DNA of 5,262 bases from an uncultured Bacteroidales bacterium (GCA_903912795.1 CAIWIS010000903.1:1-5262), one strand, 5' to 3'; shown: positions 1 through 5,262, counted from the first letter of the stretch. Notes: a model not told the origin generated them from the letters alone. Translations and numbers: made by a program.

Positions 1-4
1 TCAG

Positions 5-41
5 GGTATTTTTATTTAATCAAAAAGGTGATTTTAATACC
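5..41 (-). terminator. Weak hairpin just after the beta-helix gene
   Basis: On the minus strand, GGTATT (41-36) pairs with AATACC (10-5), enclosing a second 5-bp stem AATCA/TGATT (33-29 with 22-18) around a CCTTTT loop. It begins two bases after the TAA stop. No U-run follows the outer stem within the window, and the stems are AU-rich, so this could be a weak terminator, an mRNA 3'-end stabiliser or chance. Confidence 0.25.
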
Positions 42-42
42 A

Positions 43-1578
43 TTAATTCACTACAACCTTTTGACTTAAAATGCCTTGTGGTGTTTTCGTTTTCACAATG
101 TATATGCCCGAGTTATCCAAAGTTAGGATTTTTTTAGAACCAACCATTACTTTTACTAACCTACCCAATAGGTTATATACTTCAACTTGATTGGTAGTTG
201 TATTAAAATACAATTCTCGGCCTTTTACCAGAATGTAGTTAGCTTCCGATGCTGTATTTACCGAAGTTCCCAAATCATTAAACTCAAAAGCACCAGCATC
301 CGGATTGGCATCGCGTGTATAACCCAATTGGTCTGTTAATAACGAAATTGAATTCGCAGTTATATAGTTTTTCGCAACGCTGGCTGAACCAATTTTCAGT
401 ACAGGAACGGCATCAGTCGATAATGAGCCGGCAAAAGCAAGATCGGCAATCACGGCATCCAGTTTGTTGTTGATAGTGGTAGTAGCCCATGTTCCACTGG
501 CAATAATGCCGAAGATACTATTGGTTATTCCTCCATTTGTGATTTTTCCGTTTCCGGTCAACGATGCATGGTTAACTCCTATCTGCGAAACATTGGATGT
601 TGAACCACTATTGCCCAAAACAATGCTGTTGTTCATCACCACTGTAGTTGCATAACCACCTGAGTTTTCGACACAAACGCCATCACCACCTGTTGCTGCA
701 TTGGTGGTGTTACCTGCAATGGTACAATGATTCATGGTAAGCGTAAAAGTTGGAGGGGTAGCTTGTCCGCTTGCACATGTTTTAAAATAAACACCTCCAC
801 CAATTTTTGCAGAATTACTTGTCGTGTTTCCATAAATGGTTGAGTTTTCAATCCATAGATAATTTGCAGCAGTAGTAGCTCCGTTTGCGCCGCAGTTTAT
901 AACAATTCCGCCCCCATTTCCAGCAGAAGTGTTATTGGCTATGGTACTGTTTTTTACGGTTACAGCAGCTACAAATCCGGCACCTGGAGACACGGCCATA
1001 CCTCCACCCATATTTGCACTGTTTGTCATCGTATTTCCGGTTACAAAACAACCTTCGAGACTTACTATGGCAGCTCCCTGCACATACACACCGCCACCAT
1101 AAGAAGCCCTGTTGGATGCAATTTTCAGATTTTTCAGATTGATTGTCGGTGCATTTGCCTGTGTTCCGGTGTTCACTAAACGAATACCACCACCACTGTA
1201 ATTGTTGTATCCGTTTTGAATGGTCATATCCTCAATATTAAGCGTAATTCCGGTTGGATATAAACCATCCAGTTTGAATACAGCACAATCATTAGCCTGT
1301 GTAATGGTAGTTGTTGCATCGGCTTGCATAATGGTTTGATTTATACCTGCTCCTTTTATTGTAAGTGATTTTGGAGTAGTCCATATTATATTTTTCTCGG
1401 TAAAAGTACCTGCGGCAATTTGAATAATATCGCCCGACGAAGCAGCTGCAATGGCGGCTCTCACTGTTGTCCAGGATGTTCCGCTGTTTGTACCCGCAGA
1501 ACTTACATTGTATGTTGTTTGCGAAAATATTTGTGCTGCACATAGTGTAACAGCGGCAAAAAGTAGTAGTTTTTTCAT
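43..1578 (-). CDS. Secreted right-handed parallel beta-helix protein with a T9SS sorting domain
   Basis: This 511-residue exported protein probably acts at the cell surface. The signal peptide (MKKLLLFAAVTLCAAQIFS) likely cleaves before Gln20. Residues 22-60 (TYNVSSAGTNSGTSW, then AAIAAASSGDIIQIAAGTF) are the typical entry to a parallel beta-helix. From about 115 to 324 there are repeated rungs of the form [ILMV]-x-N-[SC]-x-[IV]-x-x-N-[TS], alternating with GGG turns (129, 161, 191, 222, 260), each period about 30-39 residues. Residues about 410-433 (LLTDQLGYTRDANPDAGAFEF region) match the end of the 'choice-of-anchor Q' beta-helix family. A type A sorting domain closes the protein (about 440-511). 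Such helices often bind or cleave polysaccharides (pectate lyase-like fold) or act as adhesins. I see no clear catalytic set. It is last in the operon, 20 bases after the 205-residue gene. The ATG is supported by the signal peptide, and the leader is A-rich without a Shine-Dalgarno sequence. Confidence 0.9.
   Translation of the reverse strand: MKKLLLFAAVTLCAAQIFSQTTYNVSSAGTNSGTSWTTVRAAIAAASSGDIIQIAAGTFTEKNIIWTTPKSLTIKGAGINQTIMQADATTTITQANDCAVFKLDGLYPTGITLNIEDMTIQNGYNNYSGGGIRLVNTGTQANAPTINLKNLKIASNRASYGGGVYVQGAAIVSLEGCFVTGNTMTNSANMGGGMAVSPGAGFVAAVTVKNSTIANNTSAGNGGGIVINCGANGATTAANYLWIENSTIYGNTTSNSAKIGGGVYFKTCASGQATPPTFTLTMNHCTIAGNTTNAATGGDGVCVENSGGYATTVVMNNSIVLGNSGSTSNVSQIGVNHASLTGNGKITNGGITNSIFGIIASGTWATTTINNKLDAVIADLAFAGSLSTDAVPVLKIGSASVAKNYITANSISLLTDQLGYTRDANPDAGAFEFNDLGTSVNTASEANYILVKGRELYFNTTTNQVEVYNLLGRLVKVMVGSKKILTLDNSGIYIVKTKTPQGILSQKVVVN
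46..261 (-). other. T9SS type A C-terminal sorting domain of the beta-helix protein
   Basis: Residues about 440-511. It follows the anchor-Q motif GAFEF after a short linker. It shows the standard strands: YILVKGRELYFN, the hallmark VEVYNLLGRLVKVM, the GIYIVKTKT segment and the terminal LSQKVVVN. The pattern [VL]-x-[VL]-Y-[ND]-x-[LM]-G-[RK] is the most diagnostic part of this tail family. A compact domain with no transmembrane helix at the extreme C-terminus fits delivery through T9SS. Confidence 0.92.
589..1221 (-). repeat. Parallel beta-helix rung repeats (protein level)
   Basis: Residues about 120-330 of the 511-residue protein. Aligned rungs are LEGCFVTGNT (174-183), VKNSTIANNT (208-217), IENSTIYGNT (243-252), MNHCTIAGNT (282-291) and MNNSIVLGNS (315-324), with a weaker one at LKNLKIASN (148-156). 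Each rung is separated from the next by a glycine turn such as SGGGIRL, YGGGVYV, MGGGMAV, NGGGIVI or IGGGVYF; the sixth has GGDGVCV. The fourth rung position is Cys-Ser-Ser-Cys-Ser. The asparagine at rung position nine would form an inward asparagine ladder. Confidence 0.85.
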
Positions 1579-1598
1579 TTCTATTTGATTTTTTGGTT

Positions 1599-2216
1599 TT
1601 ATTGCAATTCAGTAATTTTAAATGCTTTTACTTTGATAACTCCGCCTTTAAGTGACTTAATTATAACAGTAGTTGGAACAAATTGATACGATTTATCGGG
1701 TTGTTGATTGAGGTCGACCACTTTTGAGTATTTTCCATCAAGTGTGAATGTTGCCAATTTGCTTTGTATATCATAGCTAATGAACATTTTATGCCAAGCA
1801 TCGGGTGAAGCATTTAAGAATTTAGCACCATCGGCCATCTGAATGCTTTCGCCAGCCAAGCGTAGGTTTTTGTTCTTTTCTGTAATTACCCACAATCTGT
1901 TTGGGCTATCGCCGAATAAAACCTGAGAGTTATAAACATCGTTGAGATAAAAATCATATTGTATTGAAATTTTTTTAGTAGCGAGCTGAATTTCAGGTAC
2001 TTTAATTTTTACCTGAAATTCTTTACCTTCAAAAGCTTCTACTTTCATTATACTTTCTGAGTTCTCTTTTTCAAAAGTCATTAAACCATTTGCATTGCTT
2101 GATACTTTCCATTTCAAGGGAGTTTCAAAATTTTCTGAAAATAACACATTCTGACAAAATATTGAAGTATAAAAACCCAATGTAATTATCGATATCAGAA
2201 ATATTTTTTTTGACAT
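1599..2216 (-). CDS. Secreted single-module protein, a stand-alone homologue of the repeat in the upstream gene
   Basis: This 205-residue protein of unknown function is essentially a signal peptide plus one copy of the module found twice in its upstream neighbour. The signal sequence (MSKK, hydrophobic 5-20) probably ends FC|QN after 21. SIFC is a poor lipobox, so a lipoprotein is unlikely. The module (about 25-204) shows LFSENF (25-30), QVLFGDSPNR (98-107), LRLAGES (118-124), GAK (130-132), DAWHKMFISY (139-148), TFTLDGK (156-162), VVDL (166-169) and IKVKAFKI (194-201). It ends at the module boundary, with no T9SS tail, no anchor and no transmembrane helix. Lysine is about 12 percent by hand count, roughly twice that of its neighbour. 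Gaps of 23 bases upstream and 20 downstream imply co-transcription. It may be periplasmic, bound to a neighbour, or exported in an unknown way. Confidence 0.82.
   Translation of the reverse strand: MSKKIFLISIITLGFYTSIFCQNVLFSENFETPLKWKVSSNANGLMTFEKENSESIMKVEAFEGKEFQVKIKVPEIQLATKKISIQYDFYLNDVYNSQVLFGDSPNRLWVITEKNKNLRLAGESIQMADGAKFLNASPDAWHKMFISYDIQSKLATFTLDGKYSKVVDLNQQPDKSYQFVPTTVIIKSLKGGVIKVKAFKITELQ
1605..2144 (-). repeat. Module copy 3, the whole mature part of the 205-residue protein
   Basis: Residues about 25-204 of the 205-residue protein. It shares the ordered signature with copies 1 and 2: G-[TD]-[ST]-P-[NK]-R, then RL-[AC]-GE-[AS], GAK, WH, VDL, and a closing K-x-[LF]-KI. It resembles copy 1 in QVL[LF]G and LAGE, and copy 2 in IMKV and G-x-SP-[NK]-R. 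Which copy is its closest relative cannot be decided by eye. Confidence 0.78.
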
Positions 2217-2239
2217 AATAGATTGTTTTTTTGATGATT

Positions 2240-3754
2240 TTATTGTAAAATTAGTTTTTGAGAGTATTTTTCCCCGTCCATTTGAAGCGTTAAAATGTAT
2301 ACTCCTTTATTTAGTCCGTCTGCCGGAATTGAGTAGGCAGTTAAACCGTTGTTTAAATTTTGTTCAAAAACGATGTTGCCCAGCACATTATGCAAATAAA
2401 GTTTTGACGAATTTGAATTTTGATTGTCTATGGTGAAACACATTACACCATTCACAATACGAATATCTTTCAGCTTGTTGTTTTGCAGAACACGATTTAC
2501 ATCGGTCAAGCCAGCAGGTGTACTTGCCGAAGCTGTTCCTACACCATTAATTTTTAGTTCTTTTATTTCAAAAACGTCGGCATTGGATGATTTCAATGTT
2601 ATGGCATTCAATATTAAATCATAAACTGAAGGTTGGGATTTTAAATCTACGGTAACTGTTGCTCCGGATGGTTTATCTGCATCGATAATTAATACAGCTG
2701 TTTTGTTAGCCATGTTATAGTTGATAGAAACGGTATGCCATACATTGAATGTAGCACTCAGAAAAGTTTTTGCACCATAAGCCAGCGTTGTAGCCTCGCC
2801 GCACAAACGCATTTTGGTCGGAATGGCTTCGGTAAACTCTGAGTTTACAAACAAGCGTTTCGGGCTGGTGCCAAATGCAATATTCGACCGGTTAAGCTTA
2901 GTCCTAAACTTATAATTAATTGCAAAGTCAGCACCCGTAAAGTTAAACACCGGCAAAGCAGATGTCAAAGAGTCTGTTGCGGCGGCAATTGCGGCAATAT
3001 GACTAACTTTCATGATATTGTTGGTTGCATTTTCAGGGTCGGCATTAAATTCAACAGTTGCATTTGCAGGGAAATGTTGCACCCAGTTATTTCTAAACGT
3101 AAAATTATCGGTATACAAAACCGGAGAATTTGATACTACTTTTGTGCCAATGATTTTCAAATTCTTAACCTGCAAAACCTCACCGTTTATTGCTCTCAAT
3201 TCAATTGAGTTAAGTGTAAAATTGTAACCACTTGTCTGTAAAGTTAAATCTACAACCTGCGTTGAAGTTCCAGCACCATCATCCAATATAAAAGTAGCAG
3301 TTGTGGCTGTACCAGTTTTCTTATATTTAATTTTCATTGTATGCCAACTGCCCGGATTTACAGTAAAGAATTTAGCCCCGTTCGATGTTGCTTCGCCGGC
3401 TAAACGCAACTGAGTGCTTGTTTCTTTCAGTATTTGAATTCGGTTTGGCGTAGTACCCAGAAGCACTTGAAAGCCAAGTATAGATGAGTTGAAATCGAAT
3501 TGAACCTCAACAGAATCGGCCAAAAATATACTTGATGGTAATACCGACTTACGACCCACAGTGGTTGTACCCGATGTATTTGCCGTTAAAGTCATTACAT
3601 TATTTGCAAATGCAGCAGTTCCACCGCTAAATGATTGTGTCCAGTTTGTTTGGAACGAAAAATCGTCAGAATAGACGGTTTCCTGAGCTTTTGTTGCAAT
3701 TGAAATTAGAAGCAAAGCAAAAAGCAAAGCGCTAAGTGTAAAGTTTTTTTTCAT
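2240..3754 (-). CDS. Secreted protein with two copies of an unrecognised beta-sandwich-like module and a T9SS sorting domain
   Basis: This 504-residue protein is exported and probably released or anchored at the cell surface by T9SS. It starts with a signal peptide (MKKN, hydrophobic 6-20, likely cleavage TKA|QE after 23). Module 1 spans about 27-204 and module 2 about 213-405. They share an opening [VL]Y[ST]D[DN]F-x-F-x(2)-NW, then GT[TS]P[NK]R, RL[AC]GEAT, GAK, WHT and a closing K[NE]LKI. A Ser/Thr/Ala-rich linker (406-427) leads to the C-terminal sorting domain (about 428-504; KLYLHNVLGNIV, GVYILTLQ, KYSQKLIL). The WH-x-[MV]-x-I-x-Y strand followed by an Asp-rich turn resembles concanavalin A-like/LamG folds, so carbohydrate or polymer binding is plausible. 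No catalytic motif is visible. It is first in the probable operon, 23 bases ahead of a gene encoding a third copy of the module. The ATG is supported by the signal peptide. I do not recognise a named family. Confidence 0.88.
   Translation of the reverse strand: MKKNFTLSALLFALLLISIATKAQETVYSDDFSFQTNWTQSFSGGTAAFANNVMTLTANTSGTTTVGRKSVLPSSIFLADSVEVQFDFNSSILGFQVLLGTTPNRIQILKETSTQLRLAGEATSNGAKFFTVNPGSWHTMKIKYKKTGTATTATFILDDGAGTSTQVVDLTLQTSGYNFTLNSIELRAINGEVLQVKNLKIIGTKVVSNSPVLYTDNFTFRNNWVQHFPANATVEFNADPENATNNIMKVSHIAAIAAATDSLTSALPVFNFTGADFAINYKFRTKLNRSNIAFGTSPKRLFVNSEFTEAIPTKMRLCGEATTLAYGAKTFLSATFNVWHTVSINYNMANKTAVLIIDADKPSGATVTVDLKSQPSVYDLILNAITLKSSNADVFEIKELKINGVGTASASTPAGLTDVNRVLQNNKLKDIRIVNGVMCFTIDNQNSNSSKLYLHNVLGNIVFEQNLNNGLTAYSIPADGLNKGVYILTLQMDGEKYSQKLILQ
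2243..2473 (-). other. T9SS type A C-terminal sorting domain of the two-module protein
   Basis: Residues about 428-504. The layout fits the Por secretion tail family (TIGR04183): a first strand pair (IRIVNGVMCFTI), the hallmark LYLHNVLGNIVFEQ, a turn region with a SIPADGLNKGVYIL segment, and a final strand (EKYSQKLILQ) ending at the C-terminus. In characterised T9SS substrates this domain directs transport across the outer membrane and is then usually removed by the sortase PorU, with attachment to surface lipopolysaccharide. Confidence 0.88.
2540..3118 (-). repeat. Module copy 2 of the three-copy protein repeat
   Basis: Residues about 213-405 of the 504-residue protein. Landmarks are LYTDNFTFRNNW (213-224), NIAFGTSPKR (291-300), MRLCGEATTLAYGAK (315-329), NVWHTVSINY (337-346), TVDL (368-371) and VFEIKELKI (394-402). 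It is slightly longer than copy 1 because of insertions before the GTSPKR segment and around GAK. Cys318 replaces the Ala found in the RLAGE motif of the other two copies. Confidence 0.82.
3143..3676 (-). repeat. Module copy 1 of the three-copy protein repeat
   Basis: Residues about 27-204 of the 504-residue protein. Landmarks are VYSDDFSFQTNW (27-38), QVLLGTTPNR (96-105), LRLAGEATSNGAK (116-128), GSWHTMKIKY (135-144), QVVDL (166-170) and VLQVKNLKI (193-201). The same landmarks recur in order and at similar spacing in module 2 and in the neighbouring 205-residue protein. The repeat was found by eye at protein level. The DNA has diverged, so it is an old duplication rather than a recent one. 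Confidence 0.82.
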
Positions 3755-3845
3755 TGTTCTTGTGTTTTTTATTGTTATTTGATTTTAGATTTCTATTTTG
3801 ATTCTTTATTTATTATACTCAAATTAATATCCACTTTGGATAATG

Positions 3846-3853
3846 CAAAGATA
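3846..3853 (-). promoter_or_regulatory. Candidate Bacteroidota -7 promoter element for the three-gene operon
   Basis: The minus strand reads TATCTTTG, an exact match to the Bacteroidota primary sigma factor -7 consensus TAnnTTTG. It lies 91 bases upstream of the ATG of the two-module protein. That places transcription start near 3840 and gives an A/T-rich leader of about 85 bases. No TTTG or TTG -33 element is visible at the usual spacing, so the promoter is weak, helped by an activator, or a chance match in AT-rich DNA. A short palindrome (TCCA-3-TGGA, 3830-3840) sits at the predicted start. The leader ahead of the ATG is A-rich with no Shine-Dalgarno sequence, as is normal in this phylum. 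The rest of the 3755-3900 gap shows no gene and no convincing terminator for the GH2 gene. Confidence 0.5.
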
Positions 3854-3900
3854 GATTTGATTCATTTAAAGCTCTTATGAAATTGTACTTTTTAGCTATT

Positions 3901-5262
3901 CTAATTGTTTAATTTCAGTTGATTGCCTGAAAAATTCCATTCGCACGCATCGGTTATTACAACACCATTTTTTTGGGCTTTTACTACAATATTATTTTTT
4001 CCTGTTTGTAGTTTAATATTGGGCCAGGTAACCATCATGAAATTATCAGCAGATTTTTTACCCATGCTTAATCCATTAATAAACAATTCCACTGCTCCCA
4101 CATTACTGAAAACCATTATGTTAGTTAATGGATTTACTCTATTGATATTTCTTTTTTCACTGATATGTAGGGTTGGTTGTTTTGTATTCCAATTGGCTTT
4201 ATAAAAATAGAATGCATCTTTTTTGTTTTTACGGTCGAAAGTAACCAAACCTTTGTCGTTAATTCCCGGACGGTCGCCTTCGTTGCGATGAGCTGCACCA
4301 AAGTCGAACATATTCCAAATAAATGTTCCCCACACATAAGGTCTACTTGCCAATACCTTCCAATTTTCGATATGGTAATAAGTTTGCCAATTTTCGGGAT
4401 GCCACGGACTTGTGGGCGAACTTTTTTTCAGCGAATCTTGCTGATGATAAATACTTGCGCCTGCACCATATTCGCTTACACCAATTTTAAATTCCGGATT
4501 TTCTTTGTGTGTTTTGTCCAACCACGTTCCCAAGCAATCGGGCATACCTTCGTACCAACCATCGTAGCGGTTCCATGCAATCAGGTCGGTAATTTTGTTG
4601 ATATTACCATCAATATTGCTTGCCGAAGTTGTAATTCGGGTCGGGTCTTCGGTATGTGCCAACTTGTTTAATTCGGTAATATAATCAAACGGATTGTCGC
4701 CCACTTCTTTAAGTTCATTAAATAGTCCCCAAAAACAGATGGAAGGATGGTTGTAATTTTGACGAATCATTTCTTTCAACTGTTCACGTCCGTTGGCTTT
4801 AAACGATTCCTGGTCGACAAATCCCTGGTCAACATAACCGCCAGGGCCTACAAAAGGAATTTCGGTCCAAACCACAAATCCATTACTATCAAGTAAATCG
4901 TAAAAATACGGAGCGTGTGGATAATGAGGTAATCGGATGGAATTGGTTCCCATTTCGAGCATCAACGCCATGTCTTCATCATGTTCCGCTTTGGTTAGCG
5001 CACTGCCAATTTCGGCTCTGTCCTGATGTCGGCAAACGCCTTTCAGTTGGTAAGGTTTTCCGTTTAGTGAAAAACCTTTGTTGGCATCTACCGAAAAATA
5101 ACGCAAACCCAATGGTTGCACCACCTTATCAACTTCCTTATTATCAATGAGCAACGAAACTTCCACTTTGTACATAAACGGGTCGGTCTCGCCATTCCAC
5201 AATCGTGGTTTTTTGAAATTCAACGGTATAATTGTTTCAAAATCTTTAGCATCAGCATTTAA
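3901..5262 (-). CDS. Glycoside hydrolase family 2 enzyme, probable beta-galactosidase (5' end outside window)
   Basis: This is the C-terminal 453 residues of a GH2 retaining exo-glycosidase, which removes terminal sugars (most likely beta-galactose) from oligosaccharides. Numbering from the window edge: LWNG (21-24) closes a beta-sandwich domain; PLGLRYF (50-56) and GVCRHQD (75-81) open the TIM barrel; SIRLPHYP (108-115) is the conserved substrate-pocket strand; NHPSICFWGLFNE ends in the acid/base Glu183; SEYGA carries the nucleophile Glu264; FIWNMFDF (314-321) is the late-barrel motif. Residues about 381-445 (VELFINGLSMGKK, then LQTGKNNI) look like the Ig-like DUF4982 domain common in Bacteroidota GH2 enzymes. 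Both catalytic glutamates are present. The frame stays open to base 5262, so a TTG at 5221-5223 is an internal Leu codon and not the start. Family members are often about 800 residues, so roughly 350 are probably missing. The stop is TAG. Beta-glucuronidase or beta-mannosidase specificity is less likely but not excluded. Confidence 0.93.
   Translation of the reverse strand, partial: LNADAKDFETIIPLNFKKPRLWNGETDPFMYKVEVSLLIDNKEVDKVVQPLGLRYFSVDANKGFSLNGKPYQLKGVCRHQDRAEIGSALTKAEHDEDMALMLEMGTNSIRLPHYPHAPYFYDLLDSNGFVVWTEIPFVGPGGYVDQGFVDQESFKANGREQLKEMIRQNYNHPSICFWGLFNELKEVGDNPFDYITELNKLAHTEDPTRITTSASNIDGNINKITDLIAWNRYDGWYEGMPDCLGTWLDKTHKENPEFKIGVSEYGAGASIYHQQDSLKKSSPTSPWHPENWQTYYHIENWKVLASRPYVWGTFIWNMFDFGAAHRNEGDRPGINDKGLVTFDRKNKKDAFYFYKANWNTKQPTLHISEKRNINRVNPLTNIMVFSNVGAVELFINGLSMGKKSADNFMMVTWPNIKLQTGKNNIVVKAQKNGVVITDACEWNFSGNQLKLNN

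Larger units (their letters stand above)
43..3754 (-). other. Probable three-gene operon for exported proteins
   Basis: Three same-strand genes are separated by only 23 (2217-2239) and 20 (1579-1598) bases, with no terminator-like hairpin or -7 element in either gap. All three products have signal peptides. The first two share a homologous module, and the first and third share a T9SS tail. The unit is preceded by a 146-base gap with a promoter candidate, which separates it from the GH2 gene. Read-through from the GH2 gene is still possible because no clear terminator is seen between them. Confidence 0.7.

Noticed and set aside
464..655. Plus-strand open frame opposite the beta-helix gene
   Set aside because: It is a shadow of the repetitive Asn/Thr/Gly coding sequence and carries no motif.
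1292..1543. Second minus-strand frame inside the beta-helix gene
   Set aside because: It is out of frame with the well-supported signal peptide and helix entry. The translation is rich in Cys, Arg and Tyr and looks like a frame artefact.
2154..2216. Possible lipoprotein signal (SIFC) in the 205-residue protein
   Set aside because: The -3 position is Ser and -1 is Phe, a poor lipobox. The Cys-Gln junction fits signal peptidase I cleavage before Gln better.
2984..3000. Short direct repeat GCGGCAATT/GCGGCAATA on the plus strand
   Set aside because: It encodes the IAAIAA stretch of the two-module protein. Two copies of eight to nine bases are within chance for an Ala/Ile run.
2424..3227. Two plus-strand open frames (2424-2624, 3012-3227) opposite the two-module gene
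   Set aside because: Both are antisense to conserved module or sorting-domain sequence, short and without recognisable features.
3812..3817. TATAAT on the minus strand, an E. coli-type -10 box
   Set aside because: The nearest TTGCAT is 25 bases upstream, too far for a sigma-70 promoter. Bacteroidota do not use this consensus, and such hexamers are common in AT-rich gaps.
3923..4204. Plus-strand open frame with a hydrophobic, membrane-like translation
   Set aside because: It is antisense to the GH2 C-terminal domain. The hydrophobicity is explained by reverse-complemented Lys/Asn-rich codons.
4134..4337. Minus-strand frame of 67 codons inside the GH2 gene
   Set aside because: It is out of frame with the conserved FIWNMFDF region; there is no reason to think it is translated.
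4177..4671. Plus-strand open frame of 164 codons
   Set aside because: It lies wholly antisense to the catalytic domain of the GH2 gene, whose motifs are unmistakable. Its translation is Cys/Phe/Ile-rich with no recognisable domain.
4917..5150. Plus-strand open frame of 77 codons
   Set aside because: It is antisense to conserved GH2 motifs (GVCRHQD, SIRLPHYP) and shows no family features.

Overview
The window reads as a piece of a Bacteroidota chromosome, probably a free-living or environmental member of the Bacteroidales or a related order. Four things support this: AT-rich DNA; A-rich leaders with no Shine-Dalgarno sequence; one good match to the Bacteroidota -7 promoter element (TAnnTTTG); and two proteins ending in type A sorting domains of the type IX secretion system (T9SS). 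The genus cannot be fixed from the sequence.

All four genes lie on the minus strand, so transcription runs from high to low coordinates. First (3901-5262) comes the C-terminal half of a glycoside hydrolase family 2 (GH2) enzyme, probably a beta-galactosidase. Its reading frame runs off the window edge, so its N-terminus lies outside. A 146-base AT-rich gap follows (3755-3900), with a promoter candidate at 3846-3853. Then come three tightly packed genes, with gaps of 23 and 20 bases, that look like one operon: a 504-residue secreted protein with two copies of an unrecognised beta-sandwich-like module and a T9SS tail (2240-3754); a 205-residue secreted protein that is a single copy of the same module without a tail (1599-2216); and a 511-residue right-handed parallel beta-helix protein with a T9SS tail (43-1578). 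The last 42 bases hold a weak hairpin.

All three operon proteins carry signal peptides whose predicted mature form begins with glutamine, so all are exported. My reading is a small cell-surface or secreted set for binding, and perhaps processing, a polysaccharide or other extracellular polymer, next to a glycosidase that may belong to the same or an upstream unit. The shared module (signature G-[TD]-[ST]-P-[NK]-R, then RL-x-GE, GAK and WH) occurs three times across two adjacent genes and is the most novel element. Its function is unknown to me, and the carbohydrate-binding role is inference. There are no RNA genes, mobile elements or CRISPR arrays, and no gene-free stretch over 300 bases.
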